This document shows, one piece after another, positions 1 through 12,300 of a DNA stretch of 54,127 nt. Location: NCBI GenBank assembly GCA_905250885.1, contig CAJNOQ010000341.1, positions 1-54,127 of the forward strand, written 5' to 3'. Numbering within the stretch: the first letter of the stretch is position 1; each line of letters begins with the position of its first letter. The notes beneath the pieces are model-generated. The model searched no databases and was not told the DNA's origin. It was given only the letters and a program-made list of their open reading frames with translations. Source of the stretch: Didymodactylos carnosus (Eukaryota > Rotifera > Eurotatoria > Philodinida > Philodinidae). The position numbers and the translations under genes are program-made.

Positions 1-1071
1 TAGTCATTTTTGGACCACTTAATAGGCGTTTAGTAAAATACTTTTGTGTGTTTTCCGGAGTGTTTTTGATGCTCTATCTCATGGTGGAATCAATTCTACG
101 CTTAAGTGCTGCCTAAATCCGTCAGACAGATTTTGGTGTCTCCCTACAATTTGTACGGAAAACTTAATTCTCTAAAAGAATCTGTACCAAAGTGCTGAAG
201 CGAAATTGTAAATAATATGGATGGATAGAGAATTTTGCGCTCTACACAATCCACTGGTCTGCTTTTTCTTTATCATCTGTCTTTGATGTGAAAATCGCGT
301 TTTTATTCATTCTAGTCAAGATAAAAGCGCGTTTTTCTGCTTTTTCATGCGTGTATCTCACTCACCTGAAAACATAGAATGCTCAAAATTTGATCGGTAG
401 TGAGAGTTGACGAGATGAGTAAAACAGAAAAAAAATTTAGGAATCCGATAAACCACTACGGATTTATGGCAGAAACGGTACTAAACAACCAATTGTACAA
501 TTAATATACGATTCACTCATATATATAAATATAAGTGTTTAGATTGTTCACTTAATTGGTACTATAACATTCAACAGTTCTGAGTTTATCAGCTAATAAT
601 CAGAAAGTTTGTTTAGTTTTCGTACGATCATGGTTATTTTGATCTATTGTTCCATTCGTTCAATTAGGCTATCTCTCGCTATCTAATACTATTGACTTGT
701 GATACTATTCTATTCCATTGTTGGCTCATTTAAATGCGTTTGCGTCCATGATAAAAATATTTAAAAAATAGATTTTTCACAAATAAATTACTTTAAAGAA
801 AACAACAAAATATAACCCTACAAAAAAAATAAAATAATAACACTGAAAAAAATAGAAATTGCACGTAACTATTACGAGATTTCTGACAAAGTGAGATAAT
901 TATCATAGATGTAGAGAATACTAAATAGTATACCAAACTTCTTAATATCAGAGTTTGAATTCTGTTCCATTGAAAGGAGAAAATCTAAAGAAATGTAGAA
1001 TGTAGTTGAATATCAAAGAAAATGAAATTCAACTTGTATTCATTAAGAATACATTTTGCATCTTGTATCAG
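1..1071. other. AT-rich stretch without a recognised gene
   Basis: No long reading frame and no protein-like translation were found on either strand. The stretch lies downstream of the DUF2278 gene, so its right end should contain that gene's 3' untranslated region. I see no clear repeat structure. Confidence 0.5.
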
Positions 1072-1764
1072 TTACAACGTATAATCATCACTGTTACCAG
1101 CTTCTGGTATCGTCGACAGTGATTCACATTGATTAGTGAATGCAAAAAAGAAAGCTGTATAAGATCCTGGTTCCGTTTCAACAAATAGCGCTCCATCCTG
1201 ATACTCATCTTCATTATTCTTTCCAACTGTTTGATTTAAATGAACATCATCAACACCTTTTGTCGGTTTATTCTGATACAATGCTCGTTTTTTCCCATAA
1301 TGTTCTTTACTCAATTTAGTTTTATCATCATATTTTGTTCCAAAAACGATAATATTTGGATCACTTTCTAAATATTTATCTAAAACTGAAGCAATTTCGT
1401 CAGCGGACAATGCTGTTGATTGTGTTAAATCTTTTATTGGAAATAAATTTTCACGTATATAGTCTAATGCTAGTGTATCCGCGTTACTTTCCAATGGTGT
1501 AAAACCATCATCTAATGTAGAAAATTGTTCTAATAATGAGTTTTTATAATTATCAATAAAGTATATGTGAACATTTGGTTCATGCAATGATTGTATATCA
1601 ATATTAACTTGATACTGTTCAGGATTTTTCTCTTGATCATCTGTTGTTATTAAATTATAATGACTCATACCAGTTCGATTAGATTTATATTCACCATTGT
1701 CTGTTGTTATTTTAGCTTTGAGAACACCATACACTTTACCTGGTGAAAAACTCAAAAGTTCCAT
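1072..1764 (-). CDS. DUF2278 (YukJ-like) family protein, intronless
   Basis: One uninterrupted frame of 230 residues runs from an ATG at 1764 to a TAA at 1072. The start VYGVLKAKI, the central LALDYIREN and the late block GVDDVHLNQ .. QDGALFVETEPGSYTAFFFAF match the order and spacing I know from DUF2278 proteins. That family is mainly bacterial (YukJ of Bacillus) and about 200 residues long, and its biochemical role is unknown to me. There is no signal peptide or membrane segment, so a cytosolic protein is likely. The other five gene models in the window contain introns and this one has none. A bacterial-type family plus no intron suggests horizontal acquisition, which is common in bdelloid rotifers. 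Base composition is as AT-rich as its surroundings, so any transfer is not recent. The family call is from memory of motifs, not from a search. Confidence 0.82.
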   Translation of the reverse strand: MELLSFSPGKVYGVLKAKITTDNGEYKSNRTGMSHYNLITTDDQEKNPEQYQVNIDIQSLHEPNVHIYFIDNYKNSLLEQFSTLDDGFTPLESNADTLALDYIRENLFPIKDLTQSTALSADEIASVLDKYLESDPNIIVFGTKYDDKTKLSKEHYGKKRALYQNKPTKGVDDVHLNQTVGKNNEDEYQDGALFVETEPGSYTAFFFAFTNQCESLSTIPEAGNSDDYTL

Positions 1765-3283
1765 CTATAATAGACAAAACAAGTATAGGAATATATTTTA
1801 ATAAGCAGTGTCTGTTTCTCATTTTTTAGACTAGCTTTTATAACGGTTGAGTACATCAATACTACGAAAGGGAACAATAAAAAGTATATACTTAAAATTT
1901 TGTGCTAAAGAATCAAGTATGAAAACTATTTTCTTTTATAATAAAGTGAAAAAGCAATTAAATTGAATGATCATAGCAATCGTGTGACTCTGCTACCAGA
2001 AGTATCAGAGTGTGACCATTTTTTGCTCGTTTTGTTTATCTTATAAAAACTGAATGAGACACCATAGAGAGATGAACGATATATGAAATTTGTAGAGAGA
2101 AATGTACTCTTCAAAATTCATGCGAAGATCAACACGTTTCATTTCGTTCCGTTTTTAAACTATACTTAAAATATTAGAAATCTCTGAAAAAATTAACTTA
2201 TTACTCAACTCTCTAGAATATCTCGTTCGGTTTTCATACAATAAACAATAAGAGCTCATAGGAAGAAATATTTGGCTAAACAAATTTAATGACAGATGTG
2301 CAAAAACTTCATTTTTACCTAAAAAATTGTATAAAATATCTTAAGACTTTCTTGAGATATTCAATTTAACGATAGTTTATATAAAAAATGGATTAAATTT
2401 GATCATCATTAACAAAAAAAAACAGTTCATGTCCATAGAATTTAAAACTGAAATTTGATGATTATGTTGATTAGTATAGTTCAATTGTTTTTTTCTTCAC
2501 GCTTTTTTGCAATACAAACCCAATTTTGGTTCATAAAAAAAAACTGGCAAAATCATCTAATCATTGACTAATTTGTTATCAAACTCATTCACGAATGTAA
2601 CATGTACCAAAGAACAACTAACTTTCATGAAACTTATTTTTTTTTTCCTATAACAAATTACAGATATCGATCAAATCAACAAGGTAATGTTAATATTGAT
2701 GCTCATACCGCTATATGAATAATATTGGCATACAACTTTTTAATAAGACAAAATAGTGATTGATAAGATAGTAAGACATTTCCATAGCAAAATATTCTAT
2801 AAAATATCATGCTCAATGGAGTGACTCAAAAAGAAATGTTTTATGTGCTATATAAAAATATCTTGCTATTTTCACACTAAAATATCAATTAATATAACAC
2901 ATACTAAATTGACAAAATAATTTTAATGAAAAACAACAAAATAATCAATCATTTTTCTAATTGTACAATTAATTTCTTTCGTCTATCACGAAACCGAATC
3001 ATATCGGTCTTACTAATTCATACAGATCAATTCAAAATGTTTTCTTATTAGTTGAGAAAAAAGAAAAAAAAAAAAACCATTGTACATAATTTTTTAATAT
3101 AAATAATGTATTAAAAAAAAAACCAAAAACAAATGAGATGTATGAAAAACACCATATAAAATAAACACAAGATAATTTGACAAAGCCCCGAAAAAATAGA
3201 ATACATACAAAATGTGAACGTGAAAAATACTAGAAAACTGTTGTAATAAGAAAAATAATAAACAAAAGGTTAATAATACTTTT
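1765..3283. other. AT-rich intergenic stretch
   Basis: No supported gene on either strand. Many A and T homopolymers are present, and frames are short and low-complexity. It separates the DUF2278 gene from the PHLPP gene. The left end, upstream of 1764, must hold the DUF2278 promoter, but I recognise no specific element. Confidence 0.5.
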
Positions 3284-3321
3284 GAGAGAGAGAAAAAAGA
3301 GAGAGAGAGAGAGAGAGAGAA
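3284..3321. repeat. GA dinucleotide microsatellite
   Basis: A nearly pure GA run with a short A-rich interruption at about 3292-3299. It begins three bases beyond the PHLPP stop codon, so it would be CU-rich sequence in that transcript's 3' untranslated region. Confidence 0.9.
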
Positions 3322-3324
3322 ATA

Positions 3325-6300
3325 TTATAATCGCGTTATTTTATTATTCGTTGTCTCTGTTCCTGTCGATGTTGTTATTGTACTATTAATATTTGAACAT
3401 GTTGTAGAAGATAAAGATGGATAACAATTTCGAAGTTGATTCTCATTGTTACAATTATTGGTAGATGATGAATAACTTAAACTTAATGGATCGATTAATA
3501 CTGAATAAGTATCATCTTCATCATCAGTATCATTATCACTTGGAATATTTTCTAATAATGATAAATCAAATAATGTTGAATTTCGATCAAATGATCGTAA
3601 TCGATGATTTTGTACAACATATTGACGATATTTTTCATTTGGTTCAAATTCAATTGATTCATTTATCTCATTTTGTGGGCCTACATCAACAGGACGTTGT
3701 CCTGGAGTAAATACTGGTGAATAATCAATTTCATCATCGTTACAATCATCATCACTACTGAGATCGGGTGGTGGTTTTGAATAGCCAAGTGGAGGACGTA
3801 TGGGTCCTGTTATTTTCTTTCGATATCGACCACTTCGTGTAACACCACTAAAATTCAAAAATAATTATTGATCAAAGAAAGATGACACAAAAAAACAATT
3901 ATTTATACCTATCAATAATAGATGGATTTTTAATTTTCCTTGTTCTTGATAATACTGGTGGTGGTGAAGGTGAAATTATTTCACTAACAATTGTTAATTC
4001 ACTGGGTACAGTTCTAATTGTTTGAGGTTGATTTAATGCGGGAAAATTAAAATTTTGATTGGATTGAAAATGAAAATAATGATTATTTCGATAATGATGT
4101 TTACTTTTTTCTTCATCACTCTCTGTTTCCATCATAGTAGGAAATCGAGTTTCACATAATGATGATGTAATTAATTGACCAATATTTGTCATTGCATGAT
4201 CTTTAGTATGTAAATGACGAGTACGAATTGAATCATTTCCGGATGTTGGAGCATCTGTCGATGAAATTGTAGTAGTTGTTTGATCATCTTTTGTTGAATC
4301 AGCATAAAAATATTTATTTATTAAAGATTTTTCATCACCTTCATCGTCTGTTATTTCATTAACACTTAGATAACCAACTGTTTCAAAGAGAGTGGAACTG
4401 GGTAATACAAGTGGAGGTTGTTCATGAATATTTTGTGCATATTGTGGTAATTGTTGTGTTTTTGATGAATGATCACCTACCGAAGAAGAAAAATAATAGA
4501 ATAATGTGCAACATTTTCAATAGAAGTTTTGGTGGCGGGGTGAAGAGTCTATTGAGTAACTAAAGTTTTTTCTTGAGTAATGAACGCATTGTTTGACTAG
4601 AAGTTTTTTCTGACTAACTGCATGTTTTAAGCTAATTGAAGACTGACAGTCTTCAGGAATTGTTCTTCAATAACGTGTGTTTTGATGCGACCTCAACGTC
4701 ATCTTTTTTTTCCAGTTCAAAAAAGGGTATTTATGCTTGTTTAAGGAAAATACAGTGACAGAAACCTTAAACAAATGAATATAAGTGTGATTATTCTATA
4801 AGAAAGGCACATTATTTGATATGAGCAATCGTCATGTTTAGCCTAACGTGTCTCTAACTACAGAAATTCTATCCTCTATGCTATACGTTTAGCTTTACAC
4901 CTTTTTTTTCGATTCAAGGTGCTTTAATACCTAAGAAGCAGATATGCTTAACAGAAAGTTACTTCTTAACGTTAACACTTACGTTATTACGGTGATAACG
5001 TAAACCATGCCTGTATCTTTTTCAGCGTAAGAAAGAAAGAAAAAACACATAATATCCGAATATTAAAACATCGAAGTACCTAAAAATCACCTACTCAGGT
5101 GCGTAAGAACCAGTTTCTCAGCAAATAAATGAATTACTCAGAAGGTAGAGAAAATCACTTACTCAGGTGCATAAAAGACAGTTTCTCGACTTAAATTTCT
5201 TCAAAAATTTCTGAATAAGTCAAAATTTTTTGACTAACTTTATCCAAACGAGGGGGTGAATTTCCACCCCCTAATCGATAACGCTGATAATGTGAATAAT
5301 GAAACAAACTTTGAACGTTTCATAGTTTTACAGATAAAATTAATAAGATGATCAAGTTCTAGAATACGTCAAATATATTTTTTTCGGAAACATTTTATCA
5401 GTAGTATCTCTATCAATACAAATATTTTATCTCTATTGTTAAATCTGTAACATTAATACAAAGAATCTGAATATTTATATTCCTTGCAGTATTCTGAAAT
5501 AAAAAAAACCCAGACTGTTTTCATTGTTTCTATTTTCGAAACATTAATTATTCTATTCTTTCATCTAGTCAGTTTCCTCCTTATATAATGAGACGTTGTC
5601 TTTCCTTTTTTCTTATAATATATTTTGCATAAATCTTTCTTTTCTTCTTACTTGAACTTGCTGAATATGTTCGTCGTTCTCGTTGTTGTAAATGATCAAA
5701 AAGAACTATGGGTGATGATAATAATGGTTTCTGAATTTGTTGTTGTTGTTGTTTATCGAAATGAAAGCGTACAACTAAAGCAGCTAAATTCTCTTTTGCA
5801 CCGTAACTTTGTGCTAAATCTACCAAATGTTTTGATGCTAATATTGGATTTGAAATTTGACGAATTTCTCGTACAGCTTCATCATGTGATAAGTGCTAGA
5901 AAAAAAAGAAGAAAATGTCGTTAGTACTACACTTAAATGGTCAAGTCATTGACTAATTTTGTTTAGTTATGATCATATTTTTAAGATAATATAACGAAAT
6001 GACGTTTAAACTGACCTGCCATAATAAATTATTTGCTATAATAAAAAATTCATCCGTTTTTCCTAATACAAATGATGATATATTTGGATTGGGTATAATT
6101 GCAGGATATAAAAATGTACAACCGAGCATTCGACTTTGTGTTGTAACTGCATTTATTAAATTATCGTCATTAATAATTGTGTTTGTTTTACGAATTCTTT
6201 TACATTCTTTTTGATCATTTGGTAATGTAAAACGTCGAGTTAACGGATGTACGACACCCGAACGACATAAAACCGCTTCACAATGACCAACATTAGCCAC

Positions 6301-9300
6301 ATTTAATTCGAAACGATAATCATTTGACGAGGAAGAAGAAGAAACAGTTGAAGTAGTTGTTGTTGATGAATAATTACTATTATTATTATTATTATTATTA
6401 TTGTTGTTGATGTTCGCTTGTTCATTTGTTAAATGAGAAGATAATGGACGAATATGGATAACTGTTGCTGCAGCACCCAAACGTTGACCAGTTGTTTTCA
6501 AGCGTCTAAAGATACACAAGTGACGTTTCCTAATATAAATATAATCCTTTACGCCCGACAACTAATCATGCAAATCAAACTTGAGACGTGTATACTTTGG
6601 TTTAGATTTGATGAAAACTTTTTTGTTATTAGCTTAAAGAGTGTTAGCTTACGCTGAAAAAAAATCCGATTGAAAACGTTTTGATTTAGCGCTGCACTAC
6701 TTTTTTCTAGCAGTTATGGTGATGTCTTCTGGAAGAGATAATCGAGCATAAAGGGTTGAATAGGAAAAAAAAACGGGCAAGCTTAACGTCAATCAGGCTA
6801 ACGTTAAGTACACTTTCTACGAACTAAAATCAATAAATTCAAATCTGTTCGACTTTATCGATGTCTTTCTTCTGATCTACAAATGGAACAGAATAGACTA
6901 ATATCATACTTTTGTAATGTGAGAAACGTATGTTTTAAATAAATATTTGCTTGTTCACATTGTTCATATTCACTATGTAAGACATCTGGTAATTTATTCT
7001 GTAAAATTAATGGTACTTCATTATTATGACCACCATCAAACATGGCAAATAATGCTTCATGTGATGAATAATGAAAATTTGTTTCGTTCACTGTTGTTAT
7101 TGAAAGTCTGAAGATTAAAACATTTAATTAGTGTTAAATATCAATAATATTGACATTTCTAAATTAAGAAGTATAAAAAAAAATGTGTTACCTATATCGA
7201 ATACCGGAACTTTGTGCAAATCCAACAGACCACGGTAAATAGCCAAAATTATTATTTAATATAAGTGGCGATGATGAAACATTGACGAGTGAAACGATTT
7301 TATCGCTAAAAAGTAAAATAATATAATAATATATACACAAAAAAAGAACTAAATTTTATTTAAAAACCTTAAATTTTCAAGACTTTGTTTTTCAATATTA
7401 ATTTCTTTATTACAAGCTAAATCCAATACAGTTAACGATGATGGAAATAAATTTTCGATTGTATTAATTTTGATTTGATTGAAACTGAGATCAAGTACCT
7501 AAAGAGAGAACAACTATTTCGTATACAAAATATAAATAAAAGTCAATATATGTATATAATGTACATATTGAAAGCAGACGAAAAATTAAATAATAAGCAT
7601 AAATTAACCATGCAGTACACCCACATACGAAATAAGCCACAAACAACAAACACCCAACTTAATAGGAAAAAATATAATAGTAAATGAATACAAAAAAAAC
7701 AAAACAATAATATTCAGTTTTTGTACATTCTCAATTTTAATCAACATGCACAGATTTCATTGAGCAAAATCATTAATAACAAAAGAACATTAAAAATAAA
7801 TATGAGCGTATTACAAAACATGAAATCAAAGCTATAGATAATTATTTATTAGCATGCGCTCATTTTCAATATGTGTGTACATTTTTACCCGTTTCTAATC
7901 TGGATAATATTTAACAATAATAGTAAACTCTGAAAAAAGATTGAGATAGACTAAAAACTATTTTTCTTCTATTAATTATATTCATTTATTCAAAGTGTAA
8001 ATAAAAATCTCACTCTAGTTGTCGAAACATGACACAAACGATTTTATCAATAATGTTCTAGTAGAAAAATGTAAACTTAAAAGGAATTTACGACCATTAA
8101 TGCGTCAAGATTCATTTTTACATTATCATACGTCGAATAGACGTATAATATTCAACTACTGCATCATCTTAAGTCATATGATGTGTAAACAAAATACGTG
8201 TAAGTCATCTCTCTACGGTAAAATCTTGATATTTTGAAGCATCAATAAGCGTTGTGTATATTATCATCGAATATTATTTGTCCTAAAATGTCTACAGCTT
8301 AAAATGTATTAGTGATATTTTTTTTCTTGGAGATAAAAAGATGAAGAAGAGTACTTTGTAAATTTGTATTGTTTCGTGAAATAAAAATAGTAGTGAAAAT
8401 TAATAAAACGTGTGAAAAGTGGCAGTAAGACTTTTTCAGAGATGAATCGATAAATATCATAGCAGAAAAATAGTGTTCAGCGCAAAACAAGATAAAAGAA
8501 AAAATGTTTACCTACTTTTAATAAATTTAATTTTCTAAAATCCGGTAGAATTTCTAATTTATTGGAATGAGCACATAATATTTCTAAATTTTCCATTTTA
8601 TTTAATGCTTCCATGGGTAATAATTTTAATAAATTACCGGATAAATTTAATTCAGTTAATGATATCAGTTTAGATAAGGCACTGAAGAGAAAAAATATAT
8701 TTCTATTGAAGAATAAATAAGATTAATAAAACAAAATACCTTTCATCAAGATATTCTAAACGATTATAAGCTAAATGTAATATTTTTAATCGTTCAAAAC
8801 GAGATAGTGTATGACATATATCATCTTTTAGATCGTTGCATGTCAAATAAAGTTCTTGTAACTTATTTAAGTCAGATCTATCATTTGCAAAAGGTAATGT
8901 GGACAATTGATTATTGCTTAAATTCAATATACGAAGTCTATAAGATATTAAAAAATAAGTTCAAAATTATTAAAAAAAAGAAAAGATATTAAGAGAAATA
9001 AAGATATACCTTTGCATATGTTTCAACATATTAATTGGTAATACTTCAATTCTATTATGATGCAATAGTAATGTTTCAATACAACAATTTGTTATTCGAT
9101 CAGGTAAACAAAGTAAACAATTATGATCAAGACGAACATAACGTAAATGTTTACTGGAAGTAAATAATCTAAATTAAAAAAAAAGTTAATATATTTTTTA
9201 TTATTCAAAATTAAACTTTTTATAAATTAATTACTTATTTGGTAGCAAAGCAAGACGATTATGATCAGCAATAAGACGTTCTAACATTTCTGTTTCGTCA

Positions 9301-12300
9301 TTTAACCATTCTGGTAAACTATGAAAATGATTTCTAAATAAATAGAAGAAAGATAATCAATATTGAGAAGAAATTTACAAGAAAAAAATACGAACGAGCT
9401 GATATCAAGATAAATAAGATGAGTGGGACTAACAATCATTTGAATGGTTTTCAATTCTAAAACAAAAGAGTCATTATTTCCTCTACAGAAGAGCGTACTA
9501 CTTAGGGTAATCCAAAAGTAGTGTCGTTACTATCTTATTTCCTTATAATAAGCTCAAAGAAATTTTCTTTTTTTATGCAGTGATAGAGAAAAGAATGTTC
9601 TATTTTTCTATGCTATTTGATCATACTTCAACTAATATTATAATAATAAAATTTCGATAAGATCTGTTTTGTCTGCATGTGTCCTGGTAGCATGAACGCG
9701 AGAGGAGTATTTTTTGAATAACTTTTGATAGAAACAAGAGAGAGAGCTGCGTTTTTCATCGCTGAAAAAAGGGGATGGTGACGCATCCAATCGTGTATTA
9801 CAGATTTTTCTAATATTGATTTCTAAAAACATTTTTATTCAATTTTCTAACTGTCGAAAAAATGTTTTTTTTATGATAAAAGGAAAAAGAACAAAAGTGA
9901 ACTTTTTTCACAAAAATTGGTAGAAAATCGTATTAGAGGGTGGACTAGCATACATATTATTCATCTCAGCCTTCCGCAGTTTCCAGATCTTCGATTAGTG
10001 GTTTGAATCTGTACTTGATAATTGAAAATTCACTGTTAGCACCTTACCAGATACGTTTGCTGTTAAAAAGGTAAATTGAAAACCTGACAAAAAATAGGTC
10101 AGGAAACCCTGTCATATATGATTCGATGTGTCATCATCTCCTCTTTCCAGCGGTGAAGACCACAGCTCTCTCTCTTGTTTTTATCAAAAGTTATTCAAAA
10201 AATACTCATCCGTCTTTTTTTAAAATCAGCGTTCATGCTACCGGGACACATACAAACAAAACAGATCTTATCGAAATTTTATTATTATAATATTAGTTGA
10301 AGTATGATCAAATAGCATAGAAAAATAGAGCATTCTTTCCTGTATCACTACATCAAAAACGAAAATTTCCTTGAACTTACTATAAGGAAATAAGATAGTG
10401 ACGACACTACTTTTGGATTGCCCTAAGTAGATATTAGTGTAAGTTAATTTGATTTTGTTAGAAAGTTAAGTCAATAATCGTATTTATTAACTTACTGTTG
10501 TGAGATACATGAATACGTCTTAATGAATGTCCAGCGAGAGTTAGTTGTTCCATTTGATTTCTTGAACATCGTATATGTTGTAATGCAATCAATGATCTTA
10601 AATCAAGGCTAACTATCTGATTGTTCGATAAATCAAGATGAGTCAAATGGAATAAATTATTCATCAATAATTGTTCATTATCATTTAATTTTAACGAATT
10701 CATACGAAAATCAATTTGACGACAATATTCAAGACTAAGAAAAAATAAAGATAAACACAAATAATAACCTAAAACTATACTCTCATCATTTTTTTCTACA
10801 CAAATATCTACAATTCTATGCAAAACTATAAAAACGATTTATTTTTGACGATTTCTCCCCGATCGTAATTGCCAGAATAAATCCAAAAGGGAATATTTCA
10901 TTAGCTCGAAGAATTTTAAATCAGAAACGATCAAGCATAAAAAAACATCTAGTATTGCCCGATTCGTCTAGATTACTGGATTTTTACTCGATTGTAATTA
11001 TTTAGTAAAGACAGTGAAAATCTAGTAATCGGGCGATTGTCAGATTTCTCCTCAGTTGCAACTATTGACTTATCACCCGATAATTGATCGTTTTAACTAT
11101 TGCTAGTTGCACGTGTAGACACATCTAGTTAAAAGTTCCGTTTCTAACTAGTAATCTAGATGATAACTTGCCGAAATGTATCTAGATTTTCTCCATAGGT
11201 CAATTTTGCTTGGGGGACGTGTAAATGCTACAAAAATTTGCTGATATTCGATTCAACAGGAAACTTTTTGTCGGAGATGCAGAATCTGCCTGTGAGATTA
11301 GAAAATTTTTCTTGATAGAAAAAGTTTTTCAAAAAATTCTCCGACGTAATCCACGAACAGAATTTCTTTTTGCAATATATTTGCAAAAAAAAGTTCTAAT
11401 TTTTCAAAAAATTTCCCAGCATCAATAAGTTTTCCTCCGACGACTGTCGAAGCAAACAGACAGAGGATTCTGCAGCTCTGCTCTTTGTACACAACCCAGT
11501 CGGATAGAACAAACGTTTTTCTCAGAAAGATCTCAGCCCATCAAAATCAGCAGGAAAACAACAAAAAAAAATGCTTTTTTCTTTTTGTTCTATACGACTA
11601 ACGAGGGAACCTCACCAACTGATACCCTCTGTTTGACCTCATACTCTGTTCATAGGTAGGACTCATAGTGTAGATAAAAACTCTAAAAGGATTCATCCCC
11701 TCGACTCTTGAAGACCTGTTTTTCTGGAAAACCAGTTTTTCAGAAACTCTAAAAAATAACCAAAACCTTTTCTTAGTGAGACATGATTGTAGCCCGCACA
11801 TTTCTGATTAAAATGAGACATCTCCCAGCTCTACATGACCTTTCTTCGCAAACTTATAGAATTTACAAGAAAAGCCCTAAATTAATTTCTTCTTATTTCT
11901 GTAGCTTTGAGCTGACAATAAACATTTAGGGCTTTTCTTGTAAATTCTATAAGTTTGCGAAGAAAGGCCATGTAAAGCTGGGAGATTTTAATCAGAAATG
12001 TGCGGGCTACAATCATGTCTCACTAAGAAAAGGTTTTGGTTATTTTTTAGAGTTTCTGAAAAACTTCTTCAAGAGTCGAGGGGATGAATCCTTTTAGAGT
12101 TTTTATCTACACTATGAGTCCTACCTATGAACAGAGTATGAGATCAAACAGAGGATATCAGTTGGTGAGGTTCCCTCGTAAGTTGTGTGCAAAAAGTTTA
12201 TTCAAACATTTCATTTCCTCAAATTCTGATTTTCTAGAGATCGAATATTAGCAAATTTTAGTACACTTTCACGTCGTTCTTGATTCAAAACTCTTCCAGT

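Noticed and set aside
3465..3710. Plus-strand frame of 81 codons
   Set aside because: Antisense of PHLPP exon 19; His/Leu-rich shadow.
7475..8490. Frames within PHLPP intron 12
   Set aside because: AT-rich chance frames in an intron whose flanking exons join in phase.
11225..11801. Frames in PHLPP intron 6
   Set aside because: They lie in the intron and partly in the palindromic element; no recognisable protein and splicing removes them.
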